This document shows positions 24,220 to 30,312 of a stretch of DNA of 47,841 nt, one piece after another. Within the stretch, counting starts at the first letter, position 1; the number at the start of each line of letters is the position of its first letter. This DNA is from a virus, in IMG/VR virus record IMGVR_UViG_3300047462_000148, positions 1-47,841 of that record; one strand, given 5' to 3'. A model generated the notes under the pieces. That model was not told the DNA's origin. It saw only the letters and a list, made by a program, of their open reading frames with translations, and searched no databases. The position numbers and the translations under genes are program-made.

Positions 24220-24399
24220 TCACGCGGCTGGAGCGATTTCCTCTATCAGTACCCGATACTTCTGGCCGACTCGGGGGGCTTCAGTTGGCAAAAAAGCCGC
24301 GTGAAGGTCGAGTTTGAGATCAGCGGTGTCGGTGAACGAGGCCTGGACTACCTCGGGGGTAGCCAGGCGAACGACGGCACACGTCATTACTTTGTCCAT
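24220..24399 (-). CDS. Small beta-rich protein, 59 aa
   Basis: The ATG at 24399 is chosen because AAGG lies eight bases upstream and it follows the previous TAA by one base; a longer frame runs to 24423. The sequence alternates hydrophobic and polar residues (VMTCAVVRLATPEVVQASF, QKYRVLIEEIAPAA), suggesting a small beta barrel. It is the last gene before the terminator at 24124. Function unknown. Confidence 0.7.
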   Translation of the reverse strand: MDKVMTCAVVRLATPEVVQASFTDTADLKLDLHAAFLPTEAPRVGQKYRVLIEEIAPAA

Positions 24400-24400
24400 T

Positions 24401-25021
24401 TTAGAAGCCTTCCAACATAGCATCGGTGTCGATCTTGGAAGTCTTCAAGGCCTTCTCGGCTTCGAGGCGCTGGACGATTTCCTTCAGGGTGAAGCCGGCG
24501 GCATTCCTGCGCTTGTCGTTGTTACGCAAGGCGATCTTGTCGGCCTGAGTTTTGCCCTTGAGGAATTCCTTGACTTGATCGATAGTCCTGCCGCCGTACT
24601 CGGCCAGGGCCTTTAGAAGGATCGAAGTGCCCTGCATACCGCCACCTTCGCGGGTCACAGTCCACTCGCCCTTTTCGAGCCGCTCGATGATTTCCTGCAC
24701 AGCCAGTACCATGTCGTCGACCTCGGTCAAGCCGGCAGTCTCGTCACCGATTTTTTGGGAATAGCCGTGACCCAGGGCCAGGGCATTGGGCGTCGAATCG
24801 GTTGGGGCGAACTCGAGGGTTTCCCCATTGCGGAAGTCGAATTGGATATGCGACAGTGAGCCGTTGGAGTTGAATACAACGTCCTTGATGAGTTTCTTCT
24901 TGCCAGCAAACTCGACCTCACGGCCGTCAGTCATCTTGACTAGTTCGGGAGGAACTTTTTCCTTCGGCTTGAGTTCAGTGATATTCGAGGTGTCTTCGGA
25001 AGTTTCTACTTGAGCGTTCAT
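24401..25021 (-). CDS. Conserved phage protein, paralogue A, 206 aa
   Basis: Residues about 100-206 have an ordered pattern: an acidic helix (AVQEIIERLEKGEW), a glycine loop (TREGGGMQGTSILLKALAEYGG), then IDQVKEFLKGK and a C-terminal IDTDAMLEGF. The same pattern in the same order makes up the C-terminal part of the 188-aa protein at 29120-29686. The N-terminal half differs and carries MTDGREVEFAGKKKLIKD-type strands. The GGG-LLKAL helix pattern is common in phage early proteins of unknown role. GGAGACT precedes the start. Confidence 0.78.
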   Translation of the reverse strand: MNAQVETSEDTSNITELKPKEKVPPELVKMTDGREVEFAGKKKLIKDVVFNSNGSLSHIQFDFRNGETLEFAPTDSTPNALALGHGYSQKIGDETAGLTEVDDMVLAVQEIIERLEKGEWTVTREGGGMQGTSILLKALAEYGGRTIDQVKEFLKGKTQADKIALRNNDKRRNAAGFTLKEIVQRLEAEKALKTSKIDTDAMLEGF

Positions 25022-25086
25022 TTTCTATAAGTCTCCATGAAGTTGGCATCCTTTGGTTAGTGGCGATTACCGATTCCACGTGAGTA

Positions 25087-25124
25087 AGTCTACGCGATCG
25101 GCGGCATGAAAGCAACAAAGCAAT
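25087..25124 (-). promoter_or_regulatory. Leftward promoter candidate P25
   Basis: TTGCTT, 17 bases, TAGACT lies about 60 bases before the 206-aa gene. The block ATTGCTTTGTTG runs just upstream of the TTGCTT, and GGCATGA/TCATGCC arms at 25103-25130 enclose it. The -35 is a weak match, so this is tentative. Confidence 0.4.
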
Positions 25125-25139
25125 CATGCCACCCCCGCA

Positions 25140-25358
25140 TTACTTAGCCATATCACGACGCAGAATATCGGCGGCTTTCTGCCAGATCGCAAACTCCGTC
25201 GACAAAATCCAGAGTTTTTCTACATCCCCTTGGGTAAAGGGGCTGGTGTCGTAGTCGCTTTCATGCGTTCCCTGGCGGGCCCCCTTGCTCCGCAAGGCCG
25301 TCAGGGCTTCTAGGGCATTGTCAGCTTTTTGCTGAAAGAGTTTGATGTATTTGCGCAT
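25140..25358 (-). CDS. Small helical protein, 72 aa
   Basis: The ATG at 25358 is preferred (TTGGAA upstream), though an in-frame ATG at 25388 overlapping the preceding gene is possible. Helices MRKYIKLFQQKADNALEAL and WILSTEFAIWQKAADILRR flank a polar middle. Unknown function. It is the last gene before the P25 region. Confidence 0.65.
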   Translation of the reverse strand: MRKYIKLFQQKADNALEALTALRSKGARQGTHESDYDTSPFTQGDVEKLWILSTEFAIWQKAADILRRDMAK

Positions 25359-25371
25359 GGTAGGTTCCAAG

Positions 25372-25689
25372 TTAGTAGGGTATTTCATCGTCGTTTTCCA
25401 CGGCTTTAAAGCCAATAGCTAATAGATCCTTTTTGAACTCCTGGAGCTTGGCGACTTCCTTGAGAACGGTTTCAGTAATTTGATTGATCTTGGCATCGAC
25501 GGCCTTGACACGTTCAGGGATCAATTCGTCGGCGGCTCGGAAGTTAAAATTGACTTCGTGCCATTCGCTGACGCGAGTCATCTGGGGCGAGTGGGCGGCT
25601 TCACCTTCGGTTAAAAGCATCCGATAGGGATACTTGCCTTCGGACTCAAATACAGCGATTTTTAAAGCGCCCTCGTAAAGCTTAGTCAT
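25372..25689 (-). CDS. Unknown protein with coiled coil, 105 aa
   Basis: The start overlaps the stop of the 62-aa gene (ATGA). The N-terminal half forms strands (ALKIAVFES, YRMLLTEGEA). Residues about 60-95 (VKAVDAKINQITETVLKEVAK) are a probable coiled coil. The layout of a strand-rich head and a helical C-terminus recurs in short phage early proteins. No function known. Confidence 0.72.
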   Translation of the reverse strand: MTKLYEGALKIAVFESEGKYPYRMLLTEGEAAHSPQMTRVSEWHEVNFNFRAADELIPERVKAVDAKINQITETVLKEVAKLQEFKKDLLAIGFKAVENDDEIPY

Positions 25690-25874
25690 GTTGTTTCTCC
25701 ACTTGGTTGTGTTTGAAGTTGCTTGATTGAATCAAAGATGTAGTTTTGCAGAAACAGATAGAGGTGGGATTGTAGGGTTTGAATCTCCTTGAGTGTAAGG
25801 CTGATGGTTGGTTCTTGGTTGATTGAAATGTCTAGCAACAAGGGGTTGTTACGATTTTGACTCAGGCGAATCAT
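25686..25874 (-). CDS. Small protein, 62 aa
   Basis: The ATG overlaps the helicase stop (ATGA), indicating coupling. Strand-like segments (PLLLDISINQEPTISLTL) precede a hydrophobic helix (LQSHLYLFLQNYIFDSI). The helix is aromatic-rich but has polar residues, so membrane insertion is uncertain. Confidence 0.7.
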   Translation of the reverse strand: MIRLSQNRNNPLLLDISINQEPTISLTLKEIQTLQSHLYLFLQNYIFDSIKQLQTQPSGETT

Positions 25875-27355
25875 TTTGGCGTTGCTCCGTAGGTGAGGGT
25901 GGACTGGGACCTGGTTATGGCGACGTAGGTCAGATTGTTTTCCTGGACCAGGGCTTCAGGGGTCTCGGCGTAGAACGCTGGCATGAGGTCAGGGCGGAGG
26001 ATGTAAACGTCCGGGTGTTCGAGGCCTTTGGCCTTGTGAATGGTGGAGAAGATTGGCCCAGAGGTACAGTCCCCGAGTCGCTTTAGGAGCCGTAGGAGTT
26101 CGTCGGTGGTTTTGAGATCGCCGGCGAGAAGCTTGATGGTTTCCCACTTGTCCTTGAGCCTCGCGGCTTTGGACTTCATGCCCTTGGCCAAGGCGGCATC
26201 CTTTTCTCGTTCATACCAACGATCGAGCTTGGTGCATAAGTCGCTGGTGAACGTCGTCTTGAATCCCCGGATGAAGCCCTGGATAGAGTCCAAGAAATTG
26301 GACATAACTTGGCAAGGCTCCTTCGCCCTGAGGTGCCTTAGAATTGCCTGGAACATCGGAGCATTATTTCGGCAGAGGATGAGTTCGCGGCTGAATAGCT
26401 GCGGATCACCCTTGCCCATGTCGTCTATCCATCTCACTTCGCCTAGCGGCGCACCTGGCCGAGCTTTGATTTCAGGGCAATAGTACTGAGCGGCTTGGAT
26501 GACCAGTTCGGGGCAGCGATAGCATACTTCGAGGGGCAGTTCGGTCATCTGGAATTTGCGCTTGAGGTAGTCCATGGAGTCTGAAGCAGCCCCCCGGAAT
26601 GCGTAGATTGCTTGATGCCGATCGCCCACGGCAAACAGGCGGCTTCCTAGCCGCTCAAGCATCAGGTGCTGGATGGTCGACAAGTCCTGGGCCTCGTCAA
26701 CCAGCACGTTGTCGTATTGGGGAAATTTCCAGCGTTCTCGAACCGGGGTATAGAGTTGGTCATCGAAATCGAAGGTATCCAGTTGCTGTACCGAGTCGTG
26801 CATGGCGGCGGCGGCAAAGCCACAAACCATCTCGTGCTGGTCGTTGTCAAAGTCAAAGCCAAACCCATTGACGATTTCCTGAAAGTCATCTGCAGTCACC
26901 TCTGCGTTGATTCCGACTCCCATGTTCTTGGCCAGGCCAATCATGCGGCCAATCTGGTACCCATGATCCTTGAAAGCCTGCGAGTCCTCGCCCATGAGCT
27001 TGGCGAGGATGCCCGAGAGCTTCCTGGCATCCAATTTACTCCGGGGCTTGTTTTGCATCCAGATCCCATTCCCCAGTCCATTCAGCGTTTTCACATCTCC
27101 GGAAAAAACCTTGGCCCGGAGGCTGTCCGCAATGGCCTTGTTAAAGGCCATGAACAGGCTGGAACCTTCGAGTCTTTTCATCGTCTCCACAATCGTCGTG
27201 GACTTGCCACTCCCCGCCACGGCCTGAATGAGGAGATTTTCAGAAGTCTCTTGAGCTTTGGCGAAAATTGCTTCCTGGCGATCTGACCACGTGAGCTGTG
27301 TCGTGGCCGAGCCTTGCTCGGCGGCAGAATTGTCCTGTTGGTCTAAAATATCCAC
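25871..27355 (-). CDS. UvrD/Rep-type SF1A DNA helicase, 494 aa
   Basis: All main SF1A motifs are present: the Q-motif region (TWSDRQEAIFAKA), Walker A AVAGSGKSTT near residues 45-54, DEAQD (Walker B) near 222, GDRHQAIYAFRGA (motif III), STIHKAKGLEH (motif V) and NLTYVAITRS (motif VI). At 494 residues it is shorter than UvrD (about 720), lacking much of the 1B/2B regions, as in other phage versions. The start is GTG at 27355 with AAAGGAG five bases upstream. It unwinds DNA for replication or recombination; partners probably include the polymerase and SSB-like proteins. Confidence 0.92.
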   Translation of the reverse strand: MDILDQQDNSAAEQGSATTQLTWSDRQEAIFAKAQETSENLLIQAVAGSGKSTTIVETMKRLEGSSLFMAFNKAIADSLRAKVFSGDVKTLNGLGNGIWMQNKPRSKLDARKLSGILAKLMGEDSQAFKDHGYQIGRMIGLAKNMGVGINAEVTADDFQEIVNGFGFDFDNDQHEMVCGFAAAAMHDSVQQLDTFDFDDQLYTPVRERWKFPQYDNVLVDEAQDLSTIQHLMLERLGSRLFAVGDRHQAIYAFRGAASDSMDYLKRKFQMTELPLEVCYRCPELVIQAAQYYCPEIKARPGAPLGEVRWIDDMGKGDPQLFSRELILCRNNAPMFQAILRHLRAKEPCQVMSNFLDSIQGFIRGFKTTFTSDLCTKLDRWYEREKDAALAKGMKSKAARLKDKWETIKLLAGDLKTTDELLRLLKRLGDCTSGPIFSTIHKAKGLEHPDVYILRPDLMPAFYAETPEALVQENNLTYVAITRSQSTLTYGATPK

Positions 27356-27365
27356 AGAGTCTCCT

Positions 27366-27731
27366 TTAAAACCTAAATGAAAGTCCTGTCATGCGATTAT
27401 GCTGAGTCCAGTATAGTTCCAGGCTAATTGTGGAACCTTCCCAGATCCAGGCGGATTTAATCAGGCCGTGGTTAACCAAGCCCTGAGTGATTAGGAAATG
27501 ACCTAGGCTTGTCAAAACAAAATACCCTATGACTTTTGAATCACTCGGGTGCTTACCTAGAATTGGGTTTGATTCCTGATCATAAGGATGATGCTGAATG
27601 TCCAGAGTGGTCAGCATATCCCCGAGTGCGGCGGCTTGGTAAAACCCCTCAGCCGGCCATATGTCGGCGGCAGAGCAGGAACCTGTCCCTAGACAGATCC
27701 CTGCTGCCGCCAGGGCTTTAATCCTGCTCAT
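27366..27731 (-). CDS. Predicted lipoprotein / exported protein, 121 aa
   Basis: The ATG at 27731 begins MSRIKALAAAGICLGTGSCSAADIW: a basic start, a hydrophobic run and Gly-Ser-Cys at 18-20, near a lipobox. The longer frame to 27896 runs through a structured noncoding repeat and another small gene, so it is rejected. The mature part has ESNPILGKHPSDSKVIGYFV, then hydrophobic helices, a family often seen in phage genomes without assigned function. The start lies inside the 28-aa gene's last codons. A periplasmic or outer-envelope role is inferred. Confidence 0.7.
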   Translation of the reverse strand: MSRIKALAAAGICLGTGSCSAADIWPAEGFYQAAALGDMLTTLDIQHHPYDQESNPILGKHPSDSKVIGYFVLTSLGHFLITQGLVNHGLIKSAWIWEGSTISLELYWTQHNRMTGLSFRF

Positions 27732-27804
27732 AACCCTGGACAAGAACGCCGATTGCGGCCCAGGCGGCTGCCCCGAGCGCGAAAAGTTGCAGAACGATAA
27801 CCAT
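27718..27804 (-). CDS. Tiny transmembrane protein, 28 aa
   Basis: The ATG at 27804 has GGAG seven bases upstream (AAAGGAGATCTATC). The product begins MVIVLQLFALGAAAWAAIGV and ends LVQGYEQD, one transmembrane helix with a short acidic tail. Its last codons contain the ATG of the lipoprotein, so the two may be coupled. Short phage membrane proteins can be lysis regulators, but this one is in the early operon. Confidence 0.68.
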   Translation of the reverse strand: MVIVLQLFALGAAAWAAIGVLVQGYEQD

Positions 27805-27847
27805 GATAGATCTCCTTTGTTGATTGAGCAATCCATAAAGTCGTCTA

Positions 27848-27875
27848 TGTAGCCCCCGATCCTCCGGATCGGCTG
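27848..27875. repeat. Structured 28-nt element, copy 2
   Basis: TGTAGCCCCCGA followed by a CCGATCC/GGATCGG hairpin around TCC. It aligns without gaps to 24088-24115. It lies between the 53-aa and 28-aa genes and has no T-run, so it is not an ordinary terminator. Confidence 0.6.
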
Positions 27876-27895
27876 CGACACAAACGACTTGAGCA

Positions 27896-28057
27896 TTACT
27901 CAGCTTGAGGCTTCAAAAACATTAGTCCCTGTCCGAGCCTGGCTCTGCGAAGCATTCTCAGCTCGTGCTCGGCCTCCCGAACGGCCTTGAAATACCCTTG
28001 CCAGTCACGCTTGCCGGAGGCTAACCATTCCCGGCGGGCCTTTTGGAGCTTTGTCAT
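27896..28057 (-). CDS. Small basic protein, 53 aa
   Basis: The ATG at 28057 overlaps the upstream stop (ATGA) and has GGAGG seven bases ahead. The product MTKLQKARREWLASGKRDWQ continues as basic helices (HELRMLRRARLGQG). It may bind nucleic acid. The longer frame to 28084 lacks support. Confidence 0.7.
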   Translation of the reverse strand: MTKLQKARREWLASGKRDWQGYFKAVREAEHELRMLRRARLGQGLMFLKPQAE

Positions 28058-28254
28058 TCCAGATCCTCCCTGGTCATGAAACACCCTGGTTTGCAGTCAT
28101 TCACCTTGCGATACGGGGCGAGCCGGCGGCGTGCTTGTCCCCAAGCCGCCATCTGATCTACTATCCACCAAAACCCTGTCCACAATGCCCACCCCATTGG
28201 CAGTATCATCACTGCCAGAAAGACTGTCAATATCTGCTGTTCGTTCACTAACAT
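28054..28254 (-). CDS. Small membrane protein, 66 aa
   Basis: AAAGGAG lies six bases before the ATG. Residues about 8-34 (ILTVFLAVMILPMGWALWTGFWW) form a strong transmembrane helix, and the tail is basic then acidic (ARRRLAPYRK, MTREDLE). It overlaps the C-terminal coding part of the regulator gene by 158 bases in another frame. The strong ribosome site supports translation. Function unknown. Confidence 0.65.
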   Translation of the reverse strand: MLVNEQQILTVFLAVMILPMGWALWTGFWWIVDQMAAWGQARRRLAPYRKVNDCKPGCFMTREDLE

Positions 28255-28657
28255 TCGAGTCTCCTTTGTTTTCCAATTCAGCTAATTGTTTCAACCTTCG
28301 TTCTTCATCCGACCTCTTGCGAAGTTCAACGTAATCTACTATCGGCGGTCTGTCATCATCAGCCGTTTCTAGCCTACGCTGTACTCCTTCCATGAATTCG
28401 GCGGCTCGTCGTTTCATCTCTTCACTACGCTCCCCGTCATCCAGCGCCATATCGTGTTCAATCTCTTGCTCTGTCCGAATCATCGGAAGTGTTTTCCACG
28501 ATTCGCCCCGGACAATCCTGCCAATTGTCCCCACAGCCACGTCATAACGCTGCGCTAATTCCCTTTGCGTCATTCCATCCGCAAACAGCTTGCGAATGTC
28601 AATCACTGCGTCAGCGTTAACCTTCGCATGCCGCCGATTGTTTATCCTGTATACCAT
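28097..28657 (-). CDS. Helix-turn-helix regulator / possible replication initiator, 186 aa
   Basis: The start is the second ATG (28657), where AAGGAG is six bases upstream. Residues about 14-53 are a helix-turn-helix: VIDIRKLFADGMTQRELAQRYDVAVGTIGRIVRG, of the kind seen in resolvase-like and small phage repressors. The rest is charged and helical (EEMKRRAAEFMEGVQRRLE, VELRKRSDEERRLKQLAEL). It lies directly beside the iteron-like tandem repeat (28781-28840) and downstream of a good promoter, so it could be an early repressor or could bind the repeats at an origin. Confidence 0.72.
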   Translation of the reverse strand: MVYRINNRRHAKVNADAVIDIRKLFADGMTQRELAQRYDVAVGTIGRIVRGESWKTLPMIRTEQEIEHDMALDDGERSEEMKRRAAEFMEGVQRRLETADDDRPPIVDYVELRKRSDEERRLKQLAELENKGDSNVSERTADIDSLSGSDDTANGVGIVDRVLVDSRSDGGLGTSTPPARPVSQGE

Positions 28658-28694
28658 ACCCATCTCCTTGAATGCGTGAGATTTGCCAACGCGC

Positions 28695-28733
28695 AGTATG
28701 GCATGGCGGTCGGCGGCATGTCAATAAAGCAAT
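28695..28733 (-). promoter_or_regulatory. Leftward promoter candidate P28
   Basis: TTGACA (a perfect -35) and CATACT are 18 bases apart, ending about 38 bases before the regulator's ATG. The shared block ATTGCTTTATTG spans the -35 and the bases before it. Confidence 0.6.
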
Positions 28734-28780
28734 GGGGAATGGGTGTCAATCCTTTGCGCATCTCAACTCATCTCATCATC

Positions 28781-28840
28781 TCACCATGCCTCACCATGCC
28801 TCACCATGCCTCACCATGCCTCACCATGCCTCACCATGCC
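28781..28840. repeat. Six perfect tandem copies of a 10-bp unit
   Basis: TCACCATGCC repeats six times without change, after degenerate copies (CATCTCA and similar) from about 28760. The unit is about one helical turn. An A-rich tract follows at 28965-28986. The interval 28658-29119 holds this, a promoter, dyad copy 3 and no gene I can support. Confidence 0.95.
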
Positions 28841-28964
28841 TCCCCTCCCCGCTTGCCTATCGGGGGTTTCGGTTCCCGCCGTTAATGCGCCTACAATACC
28901 CCGCCCCTCCCAGTGCCCCTAGAGACTACCCAGGTCCCAGGCCCTAGGGGACTGCTTTGTTATA

Positions 28965-28986
28965 AGAAAAAAAAAAATAAAAAACA
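28965..28986. other. A-rich tract (candidate DNA-unwinding region)
   Basis: Nearly pure A with one T on the plus strand, in otherwise GC-rich surroundings. Beside the tandem repeat it resembles the unwinding element of an iteron-type origin. Not proven. Confidence 0.45.
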
Positions 28987-29000
28987 AACCAGTCCTTTTT

Positions 29001-29022
29001 CTAGGCGCCTTGAATTATTCAA
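29001..29022. promoter_or_regulatory. Dyad element copy 3 (partial)
   Basis: It reads CTAGGCGCCTTGAAT then TATTCAA; TTGAAT-T-ATTCAA is a perfect palindrome. The 13-mer AGGCGCCTTGAAT is identical to one on the minus strand at 30224-30236. It lies 98 bases past the stop of the 29120-29686 gene. Confidence 0.55.
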
Positions 29023-29119
29023 AAACCCCGAACGACAAGCGGTGAGGGGATACATTGTTAGGTGAGGGGATGAGGAGATGATAGGTAACCATAGCTACCT
29101 ACCACCCCCTCCCAGCCTC

Positions 29120-29686
29120 CTAGAAGTCTACTTCACTCTCCCCTTCGGCGGTCTCGTCCTCGTCCTCAGTCCCAAAGTCACTCAGCAAGTCATCAGTCTC
29201 GATGCCTCGCCCTGCTTCGGCCCTGATCTCGTCCGCAATCGGTCGGATCTTGTCACTCGCCAGCAACCGCGCCTTGAATTTGGCATCCTTGCTCGCCAGA
29301 AAGGCACGTATGCTGTCCTCAGACTTCTCAGGCTGATACCGCATCAATGCCTTGAGCAGCAACCCGCCCTGGGACTGGCCGCCGCCTCCGGCCAGGCGCC
29401 ATTCTATAGCACCACTCTCATAGTGCTCAATCAGTTCCGCCATAGCATTAAACTTGTCCTGAGGGCTGGCTGACTTCCCAGTTGTCGTATCCCTGCTCAT
29501 CGCTGCAGCGTCCCGAATTCGCTGCTCCCATCCATGCCGCTCGGCCTGCTCACGGCACGCCTGGGAAGCCAGCGTGATATCGAACTGTTTTGTAAAGCCT
29601 GCCTCCGGCACGTTTACATGGAATACATTCCCAATCCACTGCGTGGCAATCACACTATTCGCTCTGAGTTTCATTTGAGTCTCCAT
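29120..29686 (-). CDS. Conserved phage protein, paralogue B, 188 aa
   Basis: GGAGACT lies before the ATG. The C-terminal half repeats the layout of the 206-aa protein at 24401-25021: an acidic helix (AMAELIEHYESGAIEW), a glycine loop (GGGGQSQGGLLLKALMRY), IRAFLASK and a terminal TDDLLSDF. A very acidic tail (TEDEDETAEGESEVDF) follows. It is the first gene of the leftward arm after the operator cluster, so it may be an early-expressed DNA- or host-interacting protein. Function unknown. Confidence 0.78.
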   Translation of the reverse strand: METQMKLRANSVIATQWIGNVFHVNVPEAGFTKQFDITLASQACREQAERHGWEQRIRDAAAMSRDTTTGKSASPQDKFNAMAELIEHYESGAIEWRLAGGGGQSQGGLLLKALMRYQPEKSEDSIRAFLASKDAKFKARLLASDKIRPIADEIRAEAGRGIETDDLLSDFGTEDEDETAEGESEVDF

Positions 29687-29736
29687 TCAGGTTTGTGAAT
29701 CAATCAATCGACGCCCATATACATGCCAGTGCCGTG

Positions 29737-29791
29737 CCAACCAGGCCCACATTAACAATTTGTAATGTTGGCATGCCGGCCCGCTGGTTGG
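29737..29791. repeat. Nested dyads in the control region
   Basis: CCAACCAG at 29737-29744 pairs with CTGGTTGG at 29784-29791, and inside them ACATTA (29749-29754) pairs with TAATGT (29763-29768). It could fold as a cruciform or long hairpin. The stretch 29687-29867 has no gene. Confidence 0.5.
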
Positions 29792-29840
29792 TCGATTAAT
29801 CGCAGTGCACCATGAGACACTGGGAATTGTGCATTGCAAC

Positions 29841-29891
29841 GTGACAATTTTTGTCACTTAGTGACCGTCACATTGTGACAATTTTTGTCAC
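29841..29891. promoter_or_regulatory. Cluster of three operator-like palindromes
   Basis: Two identical 17-mers GTGACAATTTTTGTCAC (29841-29857 and 29875-29891) flank the perfect palindrome GTGACCGTCAC (29861-29871). Repeated dyads with one half-site, GTGAC, resemble the multi-operator control regions of phage repressors. Confidence 0.75.
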
Positions 29892-30074
29892 CACTGGATG
29901 TTCATACAGCCGCCGACATGTGTTGTCCCGGCGCGACTGTTGCCTGGTCAACCAACGGCCTGCCAAGTATTGCAGTGCATCATAGGCAGCCGCCCGCCAC
30001 CCCTCGCCAAACCCTCTGCCATACTCCAAGGCATCATTAGCCCAGTGGTGTTGTACATCACCATGACACTGCAT
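29868..30074 (-). CDS. Possible small protein, 68 aa
   Basis: The frame contains a plausible helix pair (EYGRGFGEGWRAAAYDALQYLAGRWL) that recalls short phage proteins. No good ribosome site precedes the ATG, and the last ten codons are made of the operator palindrome. It could be a short gene whose end is embedded in an operator, or chance. The overlapping rightward frame (29898-30200) is less convincing. Confidence 0.35.
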   Translation of the reverse strand: MQCHGDVQHHWANDALEYGRGFGEGWRAAAYDALQYLAGRWLTRQQSRRDNTCRRLYEHPVVTKIVTM

Positions 30075-30196
30075 CGGCCACCCTTGCGCCGCCGCCGGCC
30101 TGGTGCTGGGCGGTCGGGCCTGGAGGACCCGGGGGAGGGGGAAATTTTCTTAGTGCGCGAAATCGCTCCAATGTTCTTTTTCGCGGGCGAAGGCCT

Positions 30197-30240
30197 GTAA
30201 TTGTAGGCGCCTTAAATAATCTCATTCAAGGCGCCTCCAT
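30197..30240 (-). promoter_or_regulatory. Dyad element copy 4, at the divergent control region
   Basis: Leftward: ATGGAGGCGCCT, 16 bases including TTGAAT and ATTATT, AGGCGCCT, ACAATTAC. It is the same length as copy 1, with both outer flanks matching. It overlaps the spacer and -10 of the leftward promoter P30L. Confidence 0.65.
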
Positions 30241-30255
30241 TGTCAACAAAGCATT
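30216..30255 (-). promoter_or_regulatory. Leftward promoter P30L
   Basis: TTGACA and GATTAT are 19 bases apart, with AATGCTTTGTTG running up to and into the -35. Its -35 lies in the left arm of the 41-bp dyad. It would transcribe towards 29868-30074 and perhaps the whole leftward arm. Confidence 0.5.
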
Positions 30256-30282
30256 TGTAAATTTTACAATCGCTTTGTTGAC
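30242..30282. promoter_or_regulatory. 41-bp dyad between divergent promoters, with 15-bp core operator
   Basis: Eighteen of 20 base pairs match about the centre at 30262. The outer arms are GTCAACAAAGC and its complement, and the core TTGTAAATTTTACAA (30255-30269) is identical to 17688-17702. Each arm carries GCTTTGTTGAC, which supplies a -35 in both directions. Confidence 0.75.
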
Positions 30283-30306
30283 TCGGGGACAGGGCTGGGG
30301 TATCCT
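30278..30306 (+). promoter_or_regulatory. Rightward promoter P30R for the terS-like operon
   Basis: TTGACT and TATCCT are separated by 17 bases, just before the ATG at 30313. The expected transcription start falls at or next to the ATG, so the message would be nearly leaderless. Confidence 0.5.
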
Positions 30307-30312
30307 CGCGAG

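Noticed and set aside
27366-27896. 176-codon version of the lipoprotein gene
   Set aside because: The extra N-terminus runs through the structured repeat and the 28-aa gene, and the signal peptide begins at 27731.
28781-28840. Tandem repeat as a CRISPR array
   Set aside because: Units are 10 bp with no spacers and no cas genes nearby.
28565-28885. Rightward open frame through the tandem repeat
   Set aside because: The frame is open because a 10-bp repeat avoids stops; the protein is a periodic His/Pro/Cys string with no start signal.
29898-30200. 100-codon rightward frame in the control region
   Set aside because: Pro/Arg-rich composition, no ribosome site, and the frame crosses the operator and promoter region.
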